From NCBI GenBank assembly GCA_023430425.1, contig JAEZAR010000419.1, positions 1 to 5,925 of the forward strand: a DNA stretch of 5,925 nt, written 5' to 3'. This document shows positions 1 through 5,791 of the stretch, piece by piece. The DNA comes from Actinomycetes bacterium (GTDB lineage: Bacteria > Actinomycetota > Actinomycetes > Actinomycetales > Cellulomonadaceae). Under the pieces are notes generated by a model. It worked only from the letters and a program-made list of their open reading frames with translations. It searched no databases and was not told where the DNA came from. The first letter of the stretch is position 1. Every line of letters begins with the position of its first letter. The translations under genes and the position numbers were made by a program.

Positions 1-1976
1 AGCCGCAGCTGGCCGCGCAGGAGGCCCAGCTCGAGGCGGGCGCCGCGGAGCTCGACGCGCGTCAGGCGCAGCTCGACGACGGCGCCGCCCAGCTCGAGGC
101 GGAGGCCGCCCGCCTCACCGCCGGCGAGGCGCAGCTCGAGATGGCCCGCGAGATCCGCACGGTCTCCGCCGACGGCTCCGCCGCCGTCGCCTCCGTGATG
201 TTCACCGAGACCGGCTTCGAGGTCACGGACGAGACCAAGGAGGGCGTGGTCGAGGCGTTCCGCTCGGCCCCCGTGCCCGGCGTCGAGGTCGACTTCTCCG
301 CCAGCATCGCCGCCGAGATCCCGGACATCCTCGGCGTCGGGGAGGCCGTCGGCGTCCTCGTCGCCGCGGTCGTGCTCCTCGTCATGCTCGGCACGTTCGT
401 CGCGGCCGGGCTGCCCATCCTCACCGCCCTGGTCGGCGTCGGGATCGGCGCGCTGGGCGCGCTGTCGTTGTCCGGCGTCGTCGAGATGGTCTCCGTGACC
501 CCCGTCCTGGGCGTCATGCTCGGGCTCGCGGTCGGGATCGACTACTCGCTGTTCATCCTCAACCGGCACCGGCGTCAGCTGCGGGCCGGCGACGAGCTGG
601 TCGAGTCGATCGGGCTGGCGAACGGCACCTCGGGCAACGCCGTCGTGTTCGCCGGCGCGACGGTGCTCATCGCGCTGCTCGCCCTCAACGTGACCGGCAT
701 CCCGTTCCTCGGCCTCATGGGCACCGTGGCGGCGTTCAGCGTCGCGGTGGCCGTCCTCATCGCCGTGACCCTGACCCCCGCCCTGCTCGGCCTCGCGGGG
801 CACCGGGTGCTGCGGCGCCGGGAGCGTGCCGCGCTGGCCACCACGCCGGCCGGCCCCGCGACGGCTCCGCGGCGGATGTCGACGGTGGGGGCGCTCGGCC
901 GCGCGCTCCTCGGGGTCGTCGGGCTCGGCCTCCTCGCCGTCCCGGCCGCGGACCTGCGGATCGGGTTGCCGGACGGCTCCTCCGAGTCGCCGGACTCCAC
1001 GCAGTACCAGGCGTACACGACGGTGGCGGAGCGGTTCGGCCCCGGCGCCAACGGCACGCTGCTCGTCGTCGCCGACCTGCCGGCGCCCGCGGACGACGCC
1101 GCGGGCGCGGCCGCCCAGCTCGCCGTCGGCCAGGGCCTCTTCGCCCTCGAGGACGTCGTCGCCGTCGCGCCGGTCGGTGCGTCCGCCGACGGGACCGTGG
1201 CGGCGTTCCAGGTGGTGCCCGCCGAGGGCCCGACCGCCGAGTCCACGGAGGACCTCGTGGAGCACCTGCGCGAGCTCGGGGCGGTCGACGGCGTCCCGGT
1301 CTCCGTGGCCGGCCAGACGACCGGTGCGATCGACGTCTCGGCCAAGCTCGCCGACGCGCTCCCGCTGTACCTCGGCGTCGTCGTCGGCCTGTCGCTGCTC
1401 ATCCTCATGGTCGTGTTCCGGTCGCTCGTGGTCCCGGTGGTCGCCACCCTCGGCTTCGTCCTGTCGTACTTCGCGACCATCGGCGCCGTCGTGGCGATCT
1501 ACCAGTGGGGCTGGCTGGGGTCCGTGTTCGACGTGCACGACCCGGGCCCGGTGCTCAACTTCCTGCCGACGGTGCTCGTTGGCGTGCTGTTCGGCCTGGC
1601 GATGGACTACATGCTGTTCATCGGGTCCGGGATGCGGGAGGCGTACGCCCACGGGGCCCCGCCCCAGGTCGCGGTCGTCCAGGGCGTGCGTGCCGGCCGG
1701 GCCGTCGTCACGGCCGCGGCCCTGATCATGGCGTCGGTCTTCGGGGGCTTCGTGTTCGCCGAGTCCACGATGATCCGCCCGATCGGGTTCGCTCTCGCCT
1801 TCGGTGTGCTCGTCGACGCGTTCGTGGTCCGGATGCTGGTGGTCCCGGCACTGCTGCACCTGGCAGGCCGGGGGGCGTGGTGGCTGCCGCGCTGGCTGGA
1901 CCGGCTGCTGCCGGACGTCGACGTCGAGGGCGCCGCGCTCGAGCGGCGGCACCCGCACGTGCAGCCGACGCCCTGA
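1..1976 (+). CDS. MMPL/RND-superfamily membrane transporter, YdfJ-like (5' end off window)
   Basis: This is a partial gene: the frame is open from base 3 to the TGA at 1974-1976, giving 657 visible residues. The protein should be a proton-driven exporter in the plasma membrane; its substrate cannot be read from sequence. Numbering residues from base 3, residues 2-50 form a heptad-repeat helix belonging to the first extracytoplasmic domain. Membrane segments follow at about 113-137, 138-158, 163-187, 212-232 and 234-264. A cytoplasmic linker rich in Ala, Pro and Arg precedes a segment at about 297-318. A second extracytoplasmic domain spans about 320-450, and five more segments run to about 620. 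Only the first of the usual twelve helices is missing. The Asp-Tyr pairs expected for proton relay in MmpL proteins are present at 180-181 (GIDYSLFI) and 535-536 (AMDYMLFI). The C-terminal VDAFVVRMLVVPALL is typical of the family. The ATG at 141 lies inside the heptad helix and is not the true start. Confidence 0.93.
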   Translation, partial: PQLAAQEAQLEAGAAELDARQAQLDDGAAQLEAEAARLTAGEAQLEMAREIRTVSADGSAAVASVMFTETGFEVTDETKEGVVEAFRSAPVPGVEVDFSASIAAEIPDILGVGEAVGVLVAAVVLLVMLGTFVAAGLPILTALVGVGIGALGALSLSGVVEMVSVTPVLGVMLGLAVGIDYSLFILNRHRRQLRAGDELVESIGLANGTSGNAVVFAGATVLIALLALNVTGIPFLGLMGTVAAFSVAVAVLIAVTLTPALLGLAGHRVLRRRERAALATTPAGPATAPRRMSTVGALGRALLGVVGLGLLAVPAADLRIGLPDGSSESPDSTQYQAYTTVAERFGPGANGTLLVVADLPAPADDAAGAAAQLAVGQGLFALEDVVAVAPVGASADGTVAAFQVVPAEGPTAESTEDLVEHLRELGAVDGVPVSVAGQTTGAIDVSAKLADALPLYLGVVVGLSLLILMVVFRSLVVPVVATLGFVLSYFATIGAVVAIYQWGWLGSVFDVHDPGPVLNFLPTVLVGVLFGLAMDYMLFIGSGMREAYAHGAPPQVAVVQGVRAGRAVVTAAALIMASVFGGFVFAESTMIRPIGFALAFGVLVDAFVVRMLVVPALLHLAGRGAWWLPRWLDRLLPDVDVEGAALERRHPHVQPTP

Positions 1977-1980
1977 CCCG

Positions 1981-1998
1981 CGGGGCCGTCAGGCCCCG
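1981..1998. terminator. GC hairpin at convergent gene junction, possible bidirectional terminator
   Basis: A perfect 7-bp stem, CGGGGCC at 1981-1987 and GGCCCCG at 1992-1998, closes on the four-base loop GTCA. The transporter stop is at 1974-1976. The minus-strand stop of the secreted protein (1989-1991) lies inside the loop. The two genes are only 12 bases apart, so a shared hairpin would end both transcripts. No U-tract follows on either strand, which is common in high-GC actinobacteria but leaves the terminator role inferred. Confidence 0.5.
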
Positions 1999-3836
1999 TC
2001 GACCACCCCGACGAGGTCGACGACGACGTGGCTGGCGGCGCTCCGGTGGACCCGGACCGTGCCGTCGGGCGCCAGGCGGGCCAGCGTGAGCGCGGCGACG
2101 TCCTGGCCGGGGACGAGGTTGGCGGCCGAGGCGACCGGCATCGGGCCGTCGGGCCACACGGTCAGGAACCCGACGCCCGCGGCCTGCGTGGACGTGACGG
2201 TGAGCCAGACCGCGGCGGCGTCCGCGGGCACCCCGGCCCGCCCGGCCACCTGGAGCACGAGGTCCCCCGAGCGGCGTGGCCCCTCGGCGACGCGGGTGTC
2301 CAGCAGACGCTCCGGCGGGACCGGGCCGGTGGTGCTGCCCTCGTCCGGGGAGAGGTAGCCGACGACGTCGACCACCATGTGGGTCGGCGAGACGGGCGCG
2401 TCGAGGAGGATCGCCCCGTCGAGGCCGAGCTCGACGATCGCGAGGTTCGAGCGGTCGACGCCGGGGACGAGGTTGAGCGCCGACGTCTCGACGGGGGGCG
2501 TGCCGCTCGCGCGGGCGGTGACGTAGCCGATCCCGGTCGCGCGCGTGGACGTGAGGTTGACCACGGCGGCCCAGGCATCCGCCGGGACCCCGGAGGCGCC
2601 GGTCACCTGGACCACGCGGTCGTCCCAGCCCACCGGGGCGCCCCCGCGCGTGTCGAGGACCCGCGTCGGGGCGACCGCCGTGAGGAAGAGGCCGGTCGTG
2701 TCGTCGGTCCAGAAGCCGACCGCGTCGGCGACGAGGTGCGTCGAGCGCGAGGTGCGCGCGATGAGCCCGCCCGCCCCGTCCAGGGCCGCGAAGGTCATCG
2801 TGGCCACGTCCTGCCCCGGCCACAGGTTCGTCGTGCTCGTGGCGACCTCGACGTCGGCGGGCTGGACGGTGACGTAGCCGGGCCCGGCGGCCTCGGTCGT
2901 GGTGACGTTGAGGGCGAGCGCCGTGGTGTTCTGGGGGAAGACGGGAGACTCCCACTCCCAGCCCTGCCACTCCCCGCGCGTGATGGCCAGGGAGAGTACG
3001 CCGCCGTCGCCGAGCGGCGGGCAGTCGGCCCAGGGGCACCACCGTCCGCTGTCGTTCTCGAACCGGGTGTCGTCGAGGCGCCAGGGCTCGATGAGGTGGA
3101 ACGTCCCGGACGAGCGCACGACGTCCACGACGACCGAGACGGGCTCCGACGCCTCGACCGTCGCCGAGCCGAGGACCCGGAAGGTGAGCTCGTGCCGGCC
3201 GATCGGCAGTCCCGTGAACCGGGACCACACCTGCCCGGACGCCGCGGCGAGGTCCACGGTCCGCTCCAGCACGCCGTCCACCTCGACCTGCACCTGGCTG
3301 CGGCCGCCGGCCGGCGAGGGCGTCGCGGTGACCTCCGTCCGCACCGTGAAGCCCTGGTCCCAGGGGACCGTCGCCGGCGCCTCGACGGCGACCGCCGTCG
3401 CCGCGCGCACGGTCGTCACGGTCAGGGGCGAGGAGGCCGAGTCGGCGTAGCCGCCCGTGGCGTCCGTGAAGAAGGCCCGCCAGGTCTCGGCGCCGGCCGT
3501 CCCGCACGCCGTCGGGACACTCACCCGCGAGACGCCCGAGGTGAGGGTCCCCCAGCGGATGACCTGACCGTCGCGCTCGAACCGCACCGGCAGGTCCAGG
3601 GCGTCGCTCGGCGTCGACCCGTCGGCCGCCACGACCTCCGCCTCGAGCGTCACCTCGCCGCACACCGCGGGGGCGGGTCCCTCCGCGCGCAGCAGGAGCG
3701 TCGTGACGACGGGCGCCGCCGCCGTGGCGGTCCCGGTGGTCCCGGCGACCCCGGCGAGGGCGAGGGCGAGGGCGAGGGCGAGGACCGGGACGAGGAGCGC
3801 GCGCGGACGGCGACGGGAGATCACGGTGGTCATCAT
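1989..3836 (-). CDS. Secreted protein: signal peptide, two Ig-like domains, three DTR modules
   Basis: A 615-residue exported protein of unknown function, probably displayed at or released from the cell surface. Residues 1-39 look like a Sec signal peptide: basic SRRRPR, a hydrophobic core made of five Leu-Ala pairs, and a likely Ala-Thr-Ala cleavage site at 37-39. There is no lipobox cysteine, sortase signal or C-terminal membrane anchor. Residues about 42-144 and 145-240 resemble bacterial Ig-like beta sandwiches (Big_3-like); the first contains Cys59 and Cys111, a plausible disulfide. Residues about 245-615 are three copies of a module of roughly 110-130 residues. No catalytic motif is visible, so a binding or adhesive role is inferred. 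The start is chosen at 3836 because it opens directly onto the signal peptide; a second ATG follows at 3833. The frame is open upstream to 4124, but that extension is Arg-rich and would bury the signal. No clear Shine-Dalgarno sequence precedes either ATG. Confidence 0.85.
   Translation of the reverse strand: MMTTVISRRRPRALLVPVLALALALALAGVAGTTGTATAAAPVVTTLLLRAEGPAPAVCGEVTLEAEVVAADGSTPSDALDLPVRFERDGQVIRWGTLTSGVSRVSVPTACGTAGAETWRAFFTDATGGYADSASSPLTVTTVRAATAVAVEAPATVPWDQGFTVRTEVTATPSPAGGRSQVQVEVDGVLERTVDLAAASGQVWSRFTGLPIGRHELTFRVLGSATVEASEPVSVVVDVVRSSGTFHLIEPWRLDDTRFENDSGRWCPWADCPPLGDGGVLSLAITRGEWQGWEWESPVFPQNTTALALNVTTTEAAGPGYVTVQPADVEVATSTTNLWPGQDVATMTFAALDGAGGLIARTSRSTHLVADAVGFWTDDTTGLFLTAVAPTRVLDTRGGAPVGWDDRVVQVTGASGVPADAWAAVVNLTSTRATGIGYVTARASGTPPVETSALNLVPGVDRSNLAIVELGLDGAILLDAPVSPTHMVVDVVGYLSPDEGSTTGPVPPERLLDTRVAEGPRRSGDLVLQVAGRAGVPADAAAVWLTVTSTQAAGVGFLTVWPDGPMPVASAANLVPGQDVAALTLARLAPDGTVRVHRSAASHVVVDLVGVVDGA
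1992..3104 (-). repeat. Three tandem DTR-type protein modules within the secreted protein
   Basis: Module 1 covers about residues 245-376 (2709-3104), module 2 about 384-495 (2352-2687) and module 3 about 502-615 (1992-2333). Each starts near a Leu-Asp-Thr-Arg-like motif (LDDTR at 254-258, LDTR at 394-397 and 512-515). Modules 2 and 3 then have a GVPADA segment. All three have a V-L/N-x-T strand, a Gly-Tyr/Phe-V/L-Thr segment, an N-L-x-PGxD turn, and an H-x-V-x-D-x-VG strand at the end. Comparable modules occur in secreted actinobacterial proteins; I do not know an established name or function for them. Module 1 is the most divergent and carries an extra Cys-containing loop. Confidence 0.75.
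3753..3782. repeat. Hexanucleotide tandem repeat (GGCGAG x5) in signal-peptide core
   Basis: Five exact, uninterrupted copies of GGCGAG run from 3753 to 3782. On the minus strand they read CTCGCC and encode five Leu-Ala pairs, residues 19-28 of the secreted protein, forming the hydrophobic core of its signal peptide. Because the unit is two codons, gain or loss of copies keeps the reading frame and changes only the length of the core. Confidence 0.9.
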
Positions 3837-3925
3837 CGGACATCGGCGCGCCCGGCATGAGCCGGTCCGGAGGCGGGATTCGCCGCCGCCGGGCCGGGCG
3901 CGCGCCCGACCGCCAGGATGGTCCG
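3837..3925. promoter_or_regulatory. Divergent intergenic region with 14-bp palindrome
   Basis: These 89 bases separate the divergent starts of the secreted protein and the P450 and must hold at least part of both promoters. A perfect 14-bp palindrome, CGGGCGCGCGCCCG, lies at 3895-3908. It ends 17 bases before the P450 start, so it could be an operator or a hairpin near the -35 region. A shorter palindrome, GGCGCGCC, lies at 3845-3852, close to the secreted-protein start. No convincing -35 hexamer is visible in either direction. Both palindromes are pure G and C, so chance is a real alternative in this composition. Confidence 0.4.
3914..3919 (+). promoter_or_regulatory. Start-deciding site before P450: AGGA Shine-Dalgarno or leaderless -10
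   Basis: CAGGAT ends six bases before the GTG at 3926. It can be read in two ways. AGGA at 3915-3918 is a Shine-Dalgarno core with a 7-base spacer. Alternatively the whole hexamer fits the NANNNT form of an actinobacterial -10 element placed for a leaderless transcript starting at the GTG. Both readings support 3926 as the start rather than the ATG at 3857. Confidence 0.45.
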
Positions 3926-5161
3926 GTGACCGAGCACCTGCCGGCCGACGAGCTGGCGCCCGACGCCGCCCCCGCACCCCGCAGCCGCGCCACGAGGCGG
4001 GCCCTGCGCGACGAGGGCGGGCCCGACTGGAACCCCCGCGGCCCGGCGGTGCGGCGCGACCCCGTCGCCGCGTACGACGGCATGCGCGGCGCCTGCCCGG
4101 TCGCGCACGGGCCCGACGGCGCATGGACCCTCTTCTCCCACGCCCACGTCATGCGGGCGGCCCTCGACCCGGAGACGTTCTCGAGCGCGGTGTCCACCCA
4201 CCTCCAGGTGCCCAACGGCATGGACGGGCCGACCCACACCGCCTTCCGCGCCGTCGTGGACAGGTACTTCACGCCGGAGCGGATGGCGGCCCTCGAGCCG
4301 GAGGTCCGCGCCGTGGCGACCGCCCTGGTGGCCGAGCTGCCGGTCCCCGGTCCCGTGGACGCGGTCATCCTGGGGTCGCACTTCGCGGTCCGCGCCCAGA
4401 GCGCGTGGCTCGGCTGGCCGACGGACCTCGCCGGGGACCTGCTGGCGTGGATGGCGGACAACCAGGCGGCGACCCGGTCGCGCGACCGGGCCCGGACCGC
4501 GGAGGTGGCCGAGCGCTTCGACGCGATCATCCGGTCGCTGACGCAGGCGCGGCGGGATGCCGGGGGACGAGCGCCCGACGACGTCACGACCGAGCTCGTG
4601 CGGGAGCGGGTCGACGGTCGCCCGCTCACCGACGAGGAGATCGTCTCGGTCCTGCGCAACTGGACCGGCGGCGACCTGGGCTCGATGGCGCTCGCCGCCG
4701 GCGTCGTGCTCACCCACCTCGCCGACCACCCGGACCTGCAGGACCGGCTGCGGACCGGGGTGCCGGACGCCGAGCTCGACGCGGTGCTCGACGAGGTGCT
4801 GCGCATCGACGACCCCTTCGTCGCGAACCGCCGCGTGGCCACCCGCGACGTGACGCTGGGCGGACGCCGGATCGCCGCGGGCGACCGCGTCTTCCTCAAC
4901 TGGACGGCCGCCAACCGGGACCGGCGCATCTTCGGCGACCCCGACGTGTTCGACCCGGCCGGCAACGCGCCGTACAACCTCGTCTACGGCATCGGCAAGC
5001 ACGTGTGCCCGGGGCGCCCGCTCGCGACCCTCGAGCTGCGCGTGCTCACCCGCGCCGTCCTCGCCGCGACGACGGCGATCGAGCCGGACCCGAGGCGGCG
5101 GCGCGAGCGTGCGCTGCCGCCCGTGGGCGGGTACGCGGTCGCCCCGCTCCGCCTGCGCTAG
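3926..5161 (+). CDS. Cytochrome P450 monooxygenase, soluble bacterial type, atypical I-helix
   Basis: A 411-residue cytosolic haem-thiolate protein, a normal length for a bacterial P450. Visible landmarks, numbered from the GTG: the C-helix haem-propionate motif D100-G-P-T-H104-T-A-F-R108; the I-helix at W246-T-G-G-D250-L-G-S; the K-helix E290-V-L-R293; the AANRD segment before the meander; and the haem loop Y-G-I-G-K-H-V-C361-P-G with Cys361 as the iron ligand. The I-helix keeps the acidic residue but has Leu251 where most P450s have the oxygen-activating threonine. The haem loop starts with Tyr instead of Phe. The substrate cannot be inferred. No ferredoxin, ferredoxin reductase or biosynthetic gene lies within the window, so electrons must come from elsewhere, or the enzyme may use peroxide. 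The GTG at 3926 is chosen for its upstream AGGA/-10-like site; the alternative ATG at 3857 would add 23 mostly basic residues unlike a P450 N-terminus. Confidence 0.93.
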   Translation: MTEHLPADELAPDAAPAPRSRATRRALRDEGGPDWNPRGPAVRRDPVAAYDGMRGACPVAHGPDGAWTLFSHAHVMRAALDPETFSSAVSTHLQVPNGMDGPTHTAFRAVVDRYFTPERMAALEPEVRAVATALVAELPVPGPVDAVILGSHFAVRAQSAWLGWPTDLAGDLLAWMADNQAATRSRDRARTAEVAERFDAIIRSLTQARRDAGGRAPDDVTTELVRERVDGRPLTDEEIVSVLRNWTGGDLGSMALAAGVVLTHLADHPDLQDRLRTGVPDAELDAVLDEVLRIDDPFVANRRVATRDVTLGGRRIAAGDRVFLNWTAANRDRRIFGDPDVFDPAGNAPYNLVYGIGKHVCPGRPLATLELRVLTRAVLAATTAIEPDPRRRRERALPPVGGYAVAPLRLR

Positions 5162-5198
5162 CCAGCTCCTCGACGGGCCGGTGGACGTCGTCCTGCTC

Positions 5199-5224
5199 CG
5201 GCGCCGTTGAGGTCAGCGGCGCCG
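5199..5224. terminator. GC hairpin at second convergent junction, possible terminator
   Basis: The sequence CGGCGCCG occurs at 5199-5206 and again at 5217-5224. It is its own reverse complement, so the two copies can pair as an 8-bp stem around a 10-base loop. The loop contains the minus-strand stop (5213-5215) of the small Cys/His gene. The P450 stop lies at 5159-5161, about 40 bases upstream on the other strand. The position suits termination of both transcripts. There is no U-tract, and because each arm is itself palindromic other folds are possible. Confidence 0.4.
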
Positions 5225-5356
5225 CGCGGGTGGCGGCGGCGGGACGCCCTCGGCCCAACACCGCACGCACGCGTACGCGTAGCCGCCGCCCTCGTCGTCC
5301 CGCGGGACCTTCGTGGGCCGGTGGCCGATCACCCGGCAGACGAGCCTTCGCAGCAC
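5213..5356 (-). CDS. Small Cys/His protein, possible zinc-binding, 47 residues
   Basis: A short gene read from a GTG at 5354-5356 to a TGA at 5213-5215. The product begins MLRRLVCRVIGHRP, has an acidic and glycine-rich middle (DDEGGGYAYA), then C-V-R-C, and ends in a run of five prolines and an Arg-rich tail. Cys7, His12, Cys30 and Cys33 could form one zinc site, with Cys-x2-Cys as half a zinc ribbon; that is inference. Short actinobacterial proteins of similar pattern (basic start, C-x-x-x-GH, later CxxC) are familiar to me but I know of no assigned function. Support for coding: 44 of 47 codons end in G or C, and the gene sits nine bases after the DoxX-like stop codon, in the same frame, suggesting co-transcription and translational coupling. 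An AGGG seven bases before the GTG is a weak Shine-Dalgarno. No in-frame start lies further upstream before the TAG at 5366-5368. Confidence 0.6.
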   Translation of the reverse strand: MLRRLVCRVIGHRPTKVPRDDEGGGYAYACVRCWAEGVPPPPPARRR

Positions 5357-5365
5357 GCCGGCACC

Positions 5366-5791
5366 CTACGACGTGCGCCCACCGCCGAGGAGCGTGCGGC
5401 GCACGTCCCCGGCGGCGAGCGCCCAGGCCACCAGGACCGGCTGGAACAGCAGACGCGCGGCCCGCCGGGCGTCGGAGTCGAGGCCGAACCCGTCCTTGCG
5501 CTCGACGAGCTGCGCGACGTTGCCGGGGAAGATCGCGACGAAGAACGCTCCCGTCGCGGCGCCCACCCAGGCACGGGCCGGCTGCGTCCACGTCCCCAGG
5601 AGCGCCCCGCCGAGCGCGATCTCCGCGATCCCGGAGACGACGACGACGTCGTCCGGGTCGGCGGGGAACCAGGACGGCACCTGCGCCCGGAACTCCTCGC
5701 GTGCGGCCGTCAGGTGCGCCGTGCCCGCGAGGGTGAGGGCACCGCCGAGCGCCAGCTGAGCCAGCGCCCGGACGAGCGGGGTGGGCGTCAT
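5366..5791 (-). CDS. DoxX-like integral membrane protein
   Basis: A 141-residue protein with four predicted membrane helices, at about residues 6-25, 49-67, 72-89 and 112-127. Features shared with DoxX-like proteins (COG4270 type) are the AHL at the end of helix 1, the loop motif FRAQVPSW at 34-41 followed by PADPDD, the SGIAEIALG start of helix 2, FPGN at 88-91 ending helix 3, and RLLFQPVLVAWAL in helix 4. Distant relatives have been linked to quinone or thiol redox processes, but the precise role here is unknown. The ATG at 5791 is preceded by a strong AGGAGG. The frame stays open upstream to 5902, but that 37-residue extension is charged, lacks a ribosome site and would run into the divergent gene. 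It is probably transcribed with the small gene that follows it. Confidence 0.85.
   Translation of the reverse strand: MTPTPLVRALAQLALGGALTLAGTAHLTAAREEFRAQVPSWFPADPDDVVVVSGIAEIALGGALLGTWTQPARAWVGAATGAFFVAIFPGNVAQLVERKDGFGLDSDARRAARLLFQPVLVAWALAAGDVRRTLLGGGRTS

Noticed and set aside
575..1480. 301-codon minus-strand frame opposite the MMPL gene
   Set aside because: Ser/Thr/Arg-rich shadow; the plus strand has membrane segments and both Asp-Tyr motifs.
3720..3836. Twin-arginine (Tat) or lipoprotein signal
   Set aside because: SRRRPRALL has paired arginines but not the hydrophobic residues expected after them in a Tat motif, and there is no lipobox cysteine. A Sec signal fits better.
2028..3860. 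610-codon plus-strand frame opposite the secreted protein
   Set aside because: Arg/Gly/Asp-rich low-complexity product with no domain, antisense to a gene with signal peptide and repeated modules.
3857..3925. ATG at 3857 as start of the P450
   Set aside because: Adds 23 mostly basic residues, leaves only 20 bases between the divergent starts, and lacks a ribosome site; the GTG at 3926 has one.
3837..4124. Longer N-terminus for the secreted protein
   Set aside because: The 96 extra residues are Arg-rich, overlap the P450 gene in antisense and would place the signal peptide internally.
1726..4977. Very long open frame on the minus strand (over 1000 codons) spanning several genes
   Set aside because: It crosses the MMPL, secreted-protein and P450 genes, is dominated by Arg, Gly, Pro and Ala, and shows no family motif. 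It is a shadow produced by high GC.
3833..5002. 389-codon minus-strand frame opposite the P450
   Set aside because: No recognisable motif, His/Arg/Gly-rich composition; the plus strand has every P450 hallmark.
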